A stretch of 64,000 bases of DNA, from contig CP073761.1 of NCBI GenBank assembly GCA_018399015.1, positions 1,612,001-1,676,000 of the forward strand, written 5' to 3'. A program made the position numbers and the translations under genes. Of this stretch, positions 6,541 to 15,289 are shown piece by piece. Position 1 is the first letter of the stretch. Each line of letters opens with the position of its first letter. This DNA is from Cyanobium sp. M30B3 (lineage in GTDB: Bacteria; Cyanobacteriota; Cyanobacteriia; PCC-6307; Cyanobiaceae). A model generated the notes under the pieces. It was not told the origin of the DNA, ran no database searches, and saw nothing but the letters and a program-made list of their open reading frames with translations.

Positions 6541-8984
6541 CGCAGGGTGGCGCCGAACTGCTTCTCCAGTGCCGCACGCACGGCGGCGTGGGCCTGCTCC
6601 ACCTGCTCGTCGGTGAGGGTGCGCTGGGGGTCGCGGTAGCGCAGCCGGAAGGCCTGGCTGCAGGCGTCGGCATCCAGTTGGCTGCCCTCATAGCGGTCGA
6701 TCAGTTCCGCGTGCTCCAGCAGGGGCTTGCCGGCCTTGCGGATCGTGGTGAGCAGGGCCGAGGCCAGGGTGCTGCGGGGCACCACCAGGGCCAGATCTCT
6801 CTCGGCCGCAGGCACGGTGGGATAGGCCCTGAAGGCCGGCTGCCAGCGGTTGCGACGGGTGGCCGCCGTCAGCAGGGCGGCCAGATCCAGTTCAAACAGG
6901 TGGGTGGCCTCCGGGAGGTCTGCCTCCTCGGCCTGCTGGGGGTGGAGCTGGCCAAACCAGCCGGCGGGCTGGCCTTCCAGCACCAGTTGGGCCGCCCGGC
7001 CTGGGTGGAGCAGGGGGTGCTGCGGGAGCGGCCGATTGTCCAGGCTGAGCTGCAGGCTGGCGAGGGCCTGCTGCAGGGCGCCGCGGGCCTGGAAATAGTC
7101 GGCCGGCAGCTGCTTGCCGCTGCTGCGCCAGCGCTCGGCCCGCCGCTCCCCGCAGATCACGCCCACCAGCTGGGTGCGGCTGCCCTCGCCGGCAGAGCTG
7201 TAGACCGTGCCGATCTCGAACCCCCAGAAGCCGGGCTGGCCGCTCTGCAGGTTGCGCCGCGCCGCCGCCAGCAACTCCTCCGCCAGGTTGTCGCGCAGAT
7301 GGCCGTAGTCGGCCAGCAGGGGGTTGGCCAGGGGAATCCGGCCGGGGGCTGCCGGCACCAGCGAGAAGCTGCACACTTCCTGCAGGCCGGCATGGCAGAG
7401 GGCCCGCCGCAGCCGCCGCTCCGCCGCCTGTTCGGGGGTGAGGCCGCCTGGCTCGAGCGGGTCGGGCAGGTGGCAGGCGAACTGGTCGTAGCCCACCAGC
7501 CTGGCCACCTCCTCGATCAGGTCCACCTCTCGCCGCAGGTCGATCGCCCGGGCCGGCGGCACGAGCACGTGCCAGCCCTCGCCCTGGTCCGCCACCGTGC
7601 AGCCCAGGGCCTCCAGGGTGGCCCTGATGCGCCCGTCGTCGAGGTCCTGCAGCTCGCCATCCACCAGCACCGGTCCCAGCAGGTTGTGCAGGGCATCGCG
7701 GCGCAGATGCAGGGGCGCCACCGGCTCCTGGGGGCGGGCGTACAGCCAGCGGCCCACCACCCGGCCTCCCGCCAGTTCGCCCAGCAGGGCGCAGGCCCGG
7801 TCGGCCGCCGCCAGGGAGGCCTCGAGGGGCAGTCCTTTCTCGAAGCGGCTGCTGGCCTCGGTGCGCAGGCCCACGCTGCGGGCCGACTGGCGCACCAGCT
7901 GGGGGGCGAACACCGCCGCCTCCAGCCAGATTGCGGTGGTGGCGTCCGACACGGCCTCCCCAGCCCCGCCGATCACGCCGGCCAGGGCGATCGGCCGGTC
8001 GGCGTAGGTCACGGTGAGGGCCATGTCGCTGAGCTGGCGCTCCTCGCCATCGAGGCTGGTGAAGCACTCGCCGGGGCGGGCCTGGCGCAGACCCAGGGCC
8101 GACGGCTGGGCCTCCCCGCCCGTGAAGGCTGCCAGCCGCTCGCGATCGAAGGCGTGCAGCGGTTGCCCGGTTTCCAGCATCACCAGATTGGTGACATCCA
8201 CGATCGTGTTGATCGGGCGGATGCCGGCCTTCTCCAGTCGCCGCTGCAACCATGCCGGCGAAGGCCCGATCCGCAGCCCCTCCAGAGCGGTCACGCTGAA
8301 CAGTCCGCCCTGCTCCATGGCCTGCAGGCTGGCCTGATCCACCTCCAGTGGGGCCACATCGGTCACCGGCGGCACCGGGGAGAAGCAGGTGCGACCGCCA
8401 CTGAGGGCCGCCACTTCGCGGGCGATGCCCTGCATGGACAGCCCATCCGGACGGTTGGCGGTGATCGCCAGCTCCAGCACCTGGTCGTCCAGGCCGAGAG
8501 CGGGCCCCACCGGCGCGCCCAGGGGCGGAACCACTTCGAGCAGCTGGTCCAGTTCAGCGATGCCGTCTGAGCCATCGCTCAGGCCCAGCTCCGCCAGCGA
8601 GCAGATCATCCCGCAGCTGGCCACGCCCCTCAGCTCAGCGGGTTTGATCGTGAGGTTCACGGCGGGCAAGCTGGCGCCCACCAGGGCCACGGGCACGTGC
8701 AGGCCAGCGCGCACATTGGCGGCGCCGCACACGATCTGCAGGGTCTCGGCCTGGCCCACATCCACCTGGCAGACGCTCAGCTTGCCGGCGTCGGGATGGG
8801 GCTGGCGGTCCAGCACCTTGCCCACCACCACGCCTTCGGCCTGGGCGGCCAGGTCCTCGATGCTCTCCACCTCAAAACCGGCGATCGAGAGGCGCTCAGC
8901 CAGGGCTTCCAGTGGCAGCTCCAGTTCAGCCTGGCCCTCCGGGCCCCTCACCAGCTCCCGCAGCCACTGGTGTGAGACGCGCAT
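6537..8984 (-). CDS. pheT: Phenylalanine--tRNA ligase beta subunit
   Basis: Beta chain of the alpha2-beta2 enzyme that charges tRNA-Phe. It starts at ATG 8984 (MRVSHQWLRELV); the 126 in-frame codons above it are not family-like. The 815-residue length is normal. An EMAP/OB tRNA-binding domain lies at about 40-155 (VGKVLDRQPHPDAGKLSVC). The B3/B4 editing domain, B5 domain and catalytic-like core follow, and a C-terminal anticodon-binding FDX-ACB domain ends the protein (FRLRYRDPQRTLTDEQVEQ). pheS is not in the window. The gene is divergent from rpmG across a spacer of about 150 bases. Confidence 0.95.
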   Translation of the reverse strand: MRVSHQWLRELVRGPEGQAELELPLEALAERLSIAGFEVESIEDLAAQAEGVVVGKVLDRQPHPDAGKLSVCQVDVGQAETLQIVCGAANVRAGLHVPVALVGASLPAVNLTIKPAELRGVASCGMICSLAELGLSDGSDGIAELDQLLEVVPPLGAPVGPALGLDDQVLELAITANRPDGLSMQGIAREVAALSGGRTCFSPVPPVTDVAPLEVDQASLQAMEQGGLFSVTALEGLRIGPSPAWLQRRLEKAGIRPINTIVDVTNLVMLETGQPLHAFDRERLAAFTGGEAQPSALGLRQARPGECFTSLDGEERQLSDMALTVTYADRPIALAGVIGGAGEAVSDATTAIWLEAAVFAPQLVRQSARSVGLRTEASSRFEKGLPLEASLAAADRACALLGELAGGRVVGRWLYARPQEPVAPLHLRRDALHNLLGPVLVDGELQDLDDGRIRATLEALGCTVADQGEGWHVLVPPARAIDLRREVDLIEEVARLVGYDQFACHLPDPLEPGGLTPEQAAERRLRRALCHAGLQEVCSFSLVPAAPGRIPLANPLLADYGHLRDNLAEELLAAARRNLQSGQPGFWGFEIGTVYSSAGEGSRTQLVGVICGERRAERWRSSGKQLPADYFQARGALQQALASLQLSLDNRPLPQHPLLHPGRAAQLVLEGQPAGWFGQLHPQQAEEADLPEATHLFELDLAALLTAATRRNRWQPAFRAYPTVPAAERDLALVVPRSTLASALLTTIRKAGKPLLEHAELIDRYEGSQLDADACSQAFRLRYRDPQRTLTDEQVEQAHAAVRAALEKQFGATLR

Positions 8985-9134
8985 GAAGGGAGGTGACGAG
9001 ACGGCTGCTGATCCTAGGCAGCCACCGTCTGGGCCCTGGAGCAACGTCCGCCACTGCACAGGGGGGGCGTTGACCGCCACCCGGTAAGGTGGATCCTTGT
9101 CAATTCGCATCGCACACGCGGCGCAACGTCCTTC

Positions 9135-9329
9135 ATGGCTAAGAACAAGGGCGTCCGGATCGTGATCACCCTCGAGTGCACGGAATGCCGGTCCAACCCC
9201 GCCAAGCGGTCTCCTGGTGTGTCCCGTTACACCACCGAGAAGAACCGCCGCAACACCACCGAACGGCTGGAGCTGAAGAAGTTCTGCCCCCACTGCAACA
9301 AGTCGACCGTTCACAAGGAAATCAAGTGA
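9135..9329 (+). CDS. rpmG: 50S ribosomal protein L33
   Basis: A 64-residue large-subunit protein. Two CxxC pairs, Cys15/Cys18 (LECTECRSN) and Cys51/Cys54 (KKFCPHCNK), form the zinc ribbon of the cysteine-containing L33 type. The gene starts at ATG 9135 and is followed after 80 bases by rpsR, the usual cyanobacterial order. Confidence 0.96.
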   Translation: MAKNKGVRIVITLECTECRSNPAKRSPGVSRYTTEKNRRNTTERLELKKFCPHCNKSTVHKEIK

Positions 9330-9409
9330 ATCCGACCACCTGATCCGCAACAGCTGCGGCACAGGTGTTGCAACGGCACGCTCTCTCCTTTTCCACCTCC
9401 GTTCCCCCC

Positions 9410-9631
9410 ATGGCCAGTTCCTTTTTCAAGAAGCGCCTGTCGCCGATCAAGCCAGGCGATCCGATCGACTACAAGGACGTCGATCTGCTCAAGAAGTTCA
9501 TCACCGAGCGCGGCAAGATCCTGCCCCGCCGCCTCACCGGCCTCACGGCCAAGCAGCAGCGCGACCTCACCAACGCGGTGAAGCGGGCCCGGATTGTGGC
9601 CCTGCTGCCCTTCGTGAACCCTGAGGGCTGA
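9410..9631 (+). CDS. rpsR: 30S ribosomal protein S18
   Basis: 73-residue small-subunit protein that binds S6 and 16S rRNA in the platform. It starts at ATG 9410 ([17 protein letters not shown]). The signatures [20 protein letters not shown] and [20 protein letters not shown] are those of S18. It is expected to be co-transcribed with rpmG. The next gene begins almost at its stop codon, suggesting read-through into the exoribonuclease gene. Confidence 0.96.
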   Translation: MASSFFKKRLSPIKPGDPIDYKDVDLLKKFITERGKILPRRLTGLTAKQQRDLTNAVKRARIVALLPFVNPEG

Positions 9632-9638
9632 GTTCACC

Positions 9639-11687
9639 CTGGCCCAGGCTCGCTTCCATCCAGGCGACCTGGTCGGCCTGACGCCCGACCGGGGCAACGA
9701 CAGCCAGCCCCGACTGGCCGTTGTCCAGGCCGTGCAGGCCAGCCGATTGCAGCTAGCGGTCGGGCCCACCGCCCGGGCCCAGCTGGTCCCCCAGCGGGAT
9801 GTGGAGCTGATCTGCCCCCTGCCGGCCGGTGCCGACCCACCGCTCCGACTGGGGGTTTCGCCATGGACCTTCAGCCCTGAGCAGCTCGCTACGGCCCTGC
9901 CGCCGGCCCGGGAGCGGGCCACCGCCTGGCTGCTGCTCCAGGACGATCCGGGCGATGGCCTCGACCTGGCTGGTTGGTGCGACCTGGTGGCCGGCAGCCA
10001 GACCCCCGCCGCGCTGGCGGCGGCCTGGCTGTGGCTTCATGGCGACCAGCTCTGGTTCCGCCTGCGCCAGCAGCGGATCAGTGCCAGGGCTCCCGTCGAC
10101 CTGCACCAGCTGCGACAGGCCCGCCACCGCCAGCGTCGCCAGCAGCGGCAGGAGCGGGCCTGGCAGGAGATCCTGCGGGCCCGCCAGCCCTTCGACCCCG
10201 GGCTGCTGGAGGAGCATCAACGGCGCGAGTTGCAGCTGCTGGAGCAGTGGGCCAGCGGTGACAGCAGCGAACCCCTGCCGCCAGCGTTGCGCCAGGCCCT
10301 GCAGGCGGCCCACTGCCAGGCCGAAACCGGCGCGATCCGCCACCTGCTGGTGGACCTGGGTCGCTGGCAGCCCCACCACCTGCCCTCCCTGAGCTGCAGC
10401 AGCTGGGAGCTCGGCTTCAGCCCCGAGCTGGAGGCGGAGGCGACTCGCCTGCTGGCCGCCCACCGGACCCCCCAGCCTGGTGATGAACGGCGGCTGGACC
10501 TCTGCGGCCAGCACTGCCTCACCATTGACGACGACGATACCGAGGACATCGACGATGGCCTCGCCCTGGAGCGCCTGGCAGGAGGCGGCGAGCGCCTGTG
10601 GATTCACGTGGCCGATCCCGGCCGGCTGGTGCCCATGGGTTCCCCCCTCGACCTGGAAGCCAGGCGTCGGGGCACCAGCCTCTACCTGGCGCGGGGCACC
10701 CTGCCGATGTTTCCGCTCCAGCTCAGCACCGGGCCCTTCAGCCTGCGGGCCGGCCACCGCTGCGCGGCCTGGAGCGTGTGGGTGGAGCTCGATGCCGGCG
10801 GCGCGGTGGCGGCCAGCGGCGTGGAGCGCAGCTGGGTGAAGCCGGCCTACCGCCTCTCCTACGCCGACGCCGATGAGCTGATTGAGCTGGCCCCGCCCGA
10901 GGAGCCGGATCCGGCGGCGCTGCATGCCCTGTTGCTGCGCCGCCGCCAGTGGCGCCTGGCCAGGGGGGCACTGCTGCTCGATCAGCCGGAGGGGCGGATC
11001 CGCGAGGCCGCCGGCGAGCCGCGGCTGGAGATCAGCGATCCGGGAGCGGCGCGGTCGATGGTGGCCGAAGCCATGATTCTGGCGGGCGCCGTGGTGGCCG
11101 AGCTGGGCCGCGAACACCAGCTGGCCCTGCCCTACCGCAGCCAGCTGCCGGCGGCGCTGCCCCCGGCCAGCGAGCTCGATGCCCTGCCCGCCGGGCCCGT
11201 GCGCCATGCCGCGATCAAGCGCTGCCTGAGCCGCGGCATCAGCGGCAGCCAGCCCGCACCCCACTTCAGCCTGGGACTGCCGGCCTACGTGCAGGCCACC
11301 TCGCCGATCCGCCGCTATGGCGATCTAATGGTGCAGCGCCAGTTGCTGGCCCTGAAGGAAGGCCAGGCGCCCCTCAGCGGCGATCAGCTGCTGGCGCTGC
11401 TGGCAGAGCTGGAATCGCCCCTGCGCCAGGCCGCGCAGATCAGCCGCGACGACCAGCGCCACTGGCAGCAGGTGTGGTTCGACGCCCACCGCGGCCAGGC
11501 CTGGCGGGCCCAGTTCCTGCGCTGGCTGCGCCCCCAGGACCAGCTCGGCCTGGTGCACGTGGAGGAGCTGGCCATGGATCTGGCGGCCGAGTGCCCGGTG
11601 GGCAGCGAACCGGGCCTCCAGCTGATGCTGCGGGTGCACCAGGTGGACCCCCTGCGCGACCTGCTGCGCCTGATCACCAGCCGCTGA
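9639..11687 (+). CDS. RNase R/RNase II-family exoribonuclease
   Basis: Processive 3'-to-5' hydrolytic exoribonuclease of RNA turnover. The RNB catalytic domain is recognised by its aspartate cluster (TIDDDDTEDIDDGLALE, about 295 residues in) and by TSPIRRYGDLMVQRQLL further on. The first ATG/GTG/TTG codon in frame is GTG 9732. However, the preceding codons (RFHPGDLVGLTPDRG, PRLAVVQAV) look like the beta-rich N-terminus of the family, and the only plausible initiator before them is CTG 9639, eight bases after the rpsR stop. I therefore extend the gene to 9639; the product is about 682 residues from there, or 651 from GTG 9732. Neither a classical S1 extension nor a lysine-rich tail is obvious, so I do not choose between rnr and rnb. 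Confidence 0.82.
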   Translation: MAQARFHPGDLVGLTPDRGNDSQPRLAVVQAVQASRLQLAVGPTARAQLVPQRDVELICPLPAGADPPLRLGVSPWTFSPEQLATALPPARERATAWLLLQDDPGDGLDLAGWCDLVAGSQTPAALAAAWLWLHGDQLWFRLRQQRISARAPVDLHQLRQARHRQRRQQRQERAWQEILRARQPFDPGLLEEHQRRELQLLEQWASGDSSEPLPPALRQALQAAHCQAETGAIRHLLVDLGRWQPHHLPSLSCSSWELGFSPELEAEATRLLAAHRTPQPGDERRLDLCGQHCLTIDDDDTEDIDDGLALERLAGGGERLWIHVADPGRLVPMGSPLDLEARRRGTSLYLARGTLPMFPLQLSTGPFSLRAGHRCAAWSVWVELDAGGAVAASGVERSWVKPAYRLSYADADELIELAPPEEPDPAALHALLLRRRQWRLARGALLLDQPEGRIREAAGEPRLEISDPGAARSMVAEAMILAGAVVAELGREHQLALPYRSQLPAALPPASELDALPAGPVRHAAIKRCLSRGISGSQPAPHFSLGLPAYVQATSPIRRYGDLMVQRQLLALKEGQAPLSGDQLLALLAELESPLRQAAQISRDDQRHWQQVWFDAHRGQAWRAQFLRWLRPQDQLGLVHVEELAMDLAAECPVGSEPGLQLMLRVHQVDPLRDLLRLITSR

Positions 11688-11711
11688 GGCCGGTATGTCA
11701 CGGTTGCGATC

Positions 11712-13553
11712 TCAGCTGGCCAGGCGCGACACCCGCAGCCAGGGTCCCCAGGGGTTGGCCGTGCCCACAAGCCTCACCGGACCCCCACTGGCCTGGGCCA
11801 GCCAGTGGTGCAGCGCGGGCTCCAGGGTGATCAGGGGCCAGCCGCCCTCCGGAGCCCCGGGCACGCCGGTGAGCCGGTAACTCCCCGGGCCTGGGATCTG
11901 CAGATGGCCCTGCCAGAGCTGCTCTCCCGGTTCGGCGGGGGCCTGCTCGGGCCCCAGATCAGCCCCCAGATCACCGGCCTGCTTGCGGCTGGCGTCCAGC
12001 TGGCCCTGGGCATCCAGCAGGCTGGGATCGGCCTGCACGGCCAGCTGGCGCTGGCGCCAGGCCGGGTGGTGCCAGGGGGTGTCCCAGAGGGGCAGCGGGC
12101 CCGCCGGCGCCTGGGGATCCTCGATCAGGGCCCGTTGCAAGGCGCTGACAGGCAGCTCAGCGGGCAGGCAACCCCGCTGCACGCAGAGCGCGGCGGCCTG
12201 GCCGGCGGCCTGCCCCAGGTTGAGGATCTGGGGTTGCAGGCGGGTGGCGCCGTTGGCCATGTGGCTCACGCTGAATCCCTTCTCAGCGGCCAACAGGTTC
12301 ACGGTGTCGGCGCTCACCAGGGCTCCGTAGGGGATGGCGAACGGCGTGCCGCTCCAGCGCCCGCCCCAGGGGCAGCTCTTGGGGGCCAGGGGCCAGTCGG
12401 GCCCGGGGTAGTGGTGGTCGTTGGCGTAGTTGCCCACCACCAGGGCATCCACGGCGCCATCGCGGTGGGGCAGGGCGGCGATCGAGGCCCCAGGGCCCTG
12501 GGGCAGCAGCTGCTGCTCAATCAACGTGCTCAACCCCACCAGCCGCCGCCCCTCGCGCCAGTAGGGCATCAGCGCCAGGGGGCAGTCGCCCGTGAGGCTG
12601 CTCGCGGCGGCGGCGGTATCGGGGAACAGGCCCTCCAGTTGCAGCATGCCGTCACTGGCCGCCGCCAGAGCGCGGCCGAACTGGAGGCTGTGCGCGCGCA
12701 TCTCAGCGAACAGCTCGGCCTCGGCAACAGGATCGTCACCGAAGGCCCGCTCCAGCCCCCGGTGCCAGTCGTTGCCGTGCAGCGGCCAGTTGAGCATCAC
12801 CCGGTCGCCGGGAAGGCGGCCGTAGGTGAGGGTGCGCTCCAGGCCGAAACTGGCCGTGGCCTGGCTGAACGGTTCCGGCAGTGGAACTCCGGCATCGGGG
12901 CAGGCCCGCTCAGGCCGCAGCCTGCCGATGGCCACCCAGGTGGGCGACTGCAGCGGCTGCTGCGCAAAGAAGGGCTCGCTGGCCAGCCGTTCCGCCTCGG
13001 GAGCGCTGGGCTCCTGCCACTGCTCGCGCGGCTCCCAGCCCAGGCGGTGGGCGGCGCCACTCAGGCCGGTGAGCTCGCCGCGGTCGCTGCCATCGATGGC
13101 GATCTGAGGAATCACCAGCTCCACCGTGCTGCCGCCGTGGCCCGCGCTAGCACGGTCCACCTCCAGCCCCGTGATCCGCTGGCCCTGGCGGCGCACACCG
13201 CGCAGGCGGCACCCGCTCCACCACTGCAGCCCGCCGGCTTCGGCCACCCAGCGCCGCAGGATCGCCTCGGCGGTGGCCGGCTGATAGCCGAAGCAGCTCA
13301 CCCAGTTGTGGTCGAGTCCTGTGGGTTCACAGCGGGCCAGCTCGCGCAGAAAGGCCCCCCACAGGCCGGTCTGCCAGGGGCTGAGCTCGTTACCGTCCGG
13401 GCAGCACACCCCGGCCGCGCTCACCATGCCCCCCAGCCAGGGCCCTGGGGTGAGCAGCAGGGTGGTGGCTCCGCTGCGGGCCGACTGCAGCGCGGCAGCC
13501 ACGCCGCCGGTGCCGCCGCCCCACACCACAACGGGAACCTGGTGCTCGTGCAT
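11712..13553 (-). CDS. FAD-dependent oxidoreductase (FAD_oxidored family)
   Basis: A flavoprotein of 613 residues. The N-terminus holds a Rossmann dinucleotide-binding motif (VVVWGGGTGGVAAALQSARSG), and PQIAIDGSDRGELTGLSG is characteristic of the PF12831 group. MANGATRLQPQILNLGQAAG near residue 440 matches the C-terminal FAD-contact segment. The final 170 residues are an extension of unknown fold. ATG 13553 places the flavin motif close to the N-terminus; an upstream in-frame start at 13592 would add 13 residues. The substrate is unknown. It is divergent from metG and converges on the exoribonuclease gene. Confidence 0.75.
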   Translation of the reverse strand: MHEHQVPVVVWGGGTGGVAAALQSARSGATTLLLTPGPWLGGMVSAAGVCCPDGNELSPWQTGLWGAFLRELARCEPTGLDHNWVSCFGYQPATAEAILRRWVAEAGGLQWWSGCRLRGVRRQGQRITGLEVDRASAGHGGSTVELVIPQIAIDGSDRGELTGLSGAAHRLGWEPREQWQEPSAPEAERLASEPFFAQQPLQSPTWVAIGRLRPERACPDAGVPLPEPFSQATASFGLERTLTYGRLPGDRVMLNWPLHGNDWHRGLERAFGDDPVAEAELFAEMRAHSLQFGRALAAASDGMLQLEGLFPDTAAAASSLTGDCPLALMPYWREGRRLVGLSTLIEQQLLPQGPGASIAALPHRDGAVDALVVGNYANDHHYPGPDWPLAPKSCPWGGRWSGTPFAIPYGALVSADTVNLLAAEKGFSVSHMANGATRLQPQILNLGQAAGQAAALCVQRGCLPAELPVSALQRALIEDPQAPAGPLPLWDTPWHHPAWRQRQLAVQADPSLLDAQGQLDASRKQAGDLGADLGPEQAPAEPGEQLWQGHLQIPGPGSYRLTGVPGAPEGGWPLITLEPALHHWLAQASGGPVRLVGTANPWGPWLRVSRLAS

Positions 13554-13687
13554 GGAGGGGACGACAGAAGGTGATGGGTAAGATCCGCTCACGGCGCCGG
13601 ACGGCCTCCGAGCCGGCAGGCCAGAGCTGCGCTGGCCCAGAGCTGCGATCGAGCGGCCGCGCGCATTGCCAGGCCCTCGACCGCCGC

Positions 13688-15289
13688 ATGTCCTACACCC
13701 TCACCACCCCGCTCTATTACGTCAACGACCGGGCCCACCTCGGCAGCACTTACACCACGCTTGCCTGTGACGCCATCGCCCGGTATCAGCGGCTCTGCGG
13801 TGAACAGGTGACCTTCATCACCGGCTGTGATGAGCACGGCCAGAAGATCCAGCGCACCGCCGAGGCCGCCGGTCTCAGCCCCCAGGCCCACTGCGACCGG
13901 GTGAGCGAGGGCTACCGCGATCTCTGGCAGCGCTGGCAGATCAGCAACAACCGCTTCATCCGCACCACCGCGCCGCGGCACCGGGAGCTGGTGGAGCAGT
14001 TCTTCGCCCGGGTGGAGGCCAGTGGCGATGTGCTGGAAGGGCGCCAGCAGGGCTGGTACTGCGTGGCCTGCGAAGAGTTCAAGGACGATCCCCACGAGGC
14101 CCAGGACCCGGAGTGTGCGATCCATCGCAAACCGCTGGAGTGGCGCGATGAGGTGAACCTGTTCTTTCGCCTCTCCCGCTATCAGAGCCAGATCGAGGAG
14201 CTGATCCGGCGGCCCGGCTTCATCACTCCGGCCAGCCGCCAGAAGGAGGTGGAGAACTTCGTGGCCCAGGGCCTGCGCGATTTCTCGATTTCGAGGGTTG
14301 ATCTGCCCTGGGGCATCCCGGTGCCCGGCCATCCGGGTCACACGTTTTATGTGTGGTTCGATGCCCTGCTGGGCTACCTCAGTGCCCTGCTGCAGCCTGA
14401 CCAAGCCGATGCCAGCGGCCCCGCGAACCCGGATCCAGCCGTCGCTCTCGAGCAGGTGCTGCAGCGGGGCTGGCCCGCCCAGCTGCACGTGATCGGCAAG
14501 GACATCCTGCGCTTCCATGCCGTGTACTGGCCGGCGATGCTGCTCTCGGCCGGCCTGCCCCTGCCCGAGCGGGTGTTCGGCCATGGCTTCCTCACCCGCG
14601 AGGGCCAGAAGATGGGCAAGTCGCTGGGCAACGTGCTCGACCCCGAGGTGCTGCTGGAGCGCTGCGGCCGCGATGCCGTGCGCTGGTACCTGCTGCGCGA
14701 CATCCCCTTCGGCGAGGACGGCGACTTCCAGCAACAGCGCTTCAGCGATCTGGTGAACAACGATCTGGCCAACACGATCGGCAACCTGCTCAACCGCACC
14801 AGCTCGATGGCGCGCAAGTGGTTTGCCGAGGCCGTGCCCCCAGCCGGCGACGCCGCCAGCGGCGACCATCCCCTGGCCCAGGGCGCCGCAAAAGCAGTGG
14901 CACAGTTCCGCCAGGCCATGGATCGCCTGGAGTTCAGGCCCGCCGCCGAGGCCATCCTGCAGCTGGCCACCACCGCCAACGGCTACCTCAATGAGCGGGC
15001 CCCCTGGTCGGCGATGAAGCAACCCGGCCAGCAAGGGCAGGTGGGCCGTGATCTCTATGCGGTGCTGGAGGCGAGCCGGATCGTGGCCGTGCTGCTGGCA
15101 CCGCTGCTACCAGAGCTCTCGGCCCGCATGCTCGAGCAGCTCGGCCAGCAGCCCTTTGATTCCGCAGGGTCCACGCTGGATGCCCCGCGGTGGGGGAGCG
15201 CCCTGTCCTGGGCCGGCCTGGAGGCCGGTCAGCTCCTGCCCCAACCCCAGCCGGTGATGCAGCGTCTCGAGCTCGACGGACCGCTGTGA
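13688..15289 (+). CDS. metG: Methionine--tRNA ligase
   Basis: Class I synthetase that charges tRNA-Met. The product is 533 residues from ATG 13688 (MSYTLTTPLYYVNDRAHLGS). HLGS is the HIGH-box equivalent, and GQKMGKSLGN holds the KMSKS equivalent. A metal-binding insertion is visible (WYCVACEEF ... CAIHRKPLEW). The C-terminal tRNA-binding (EMAP-like) domain found in longer enzymes is absent, so this is the short form. The stop codon overlaps the GTG start of lptC (GTGA), which implies translational coupling. Confidence 0.96.
   Translation: MSYTLTTPLYYVNDRAHLGSTYTTLACDAIARYQRLCGEQVTFITGCDEHGQKIQRTAEAAGLSPQAHCDRVSEGYRDLWQRWQISNNRFIRTTAPRHRELVEQFFARVEASGDVLEGRQQGWYCVACEEFKDDPHEAQDPECAIHRKPLEWRDEVNLFFRLSRYQSQIEELIRRPGFITPASRQKEVENFVAQGLRDFSISRVDLPWGIPVPGHPGHTFYVWFDALLGYLSALLQPDQADASGPANPDPAVALEQVLQRGWPAQLHVIGKDILRFHAVYWPAMLLSAGLPLPERVFGHGFLTREGQKMGKSLGNVLDPEVLLERCGRDAVRWYLLRDIPFGEDGDFQQQRFSDLVNNDLANTIGNLLNRTSSMARKWFAEAVPPAGDAASGDHPLAQGAAKAVAQFRQAMDRLEFRPAAEAILQLATTANGYLNERAPWSAMKQPGQQGQVGRDLYAVLEASRIVAVLLAPLLPELSARMLEQLGQQPFDSAGSTLDAPRWGSALSWAGLEAGQLLPQPQPVMQRLELDGPL

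Noticed and set aside
6588-8570. 660-codon open frame on the plus strand, antisense to pheT
   Set aside because: Its composition (Gly, Gln, His, Ala, Arg) is that of the complement of a high-GC gene, and it has no family resemblance. pheT is unambiguous on the other strand.
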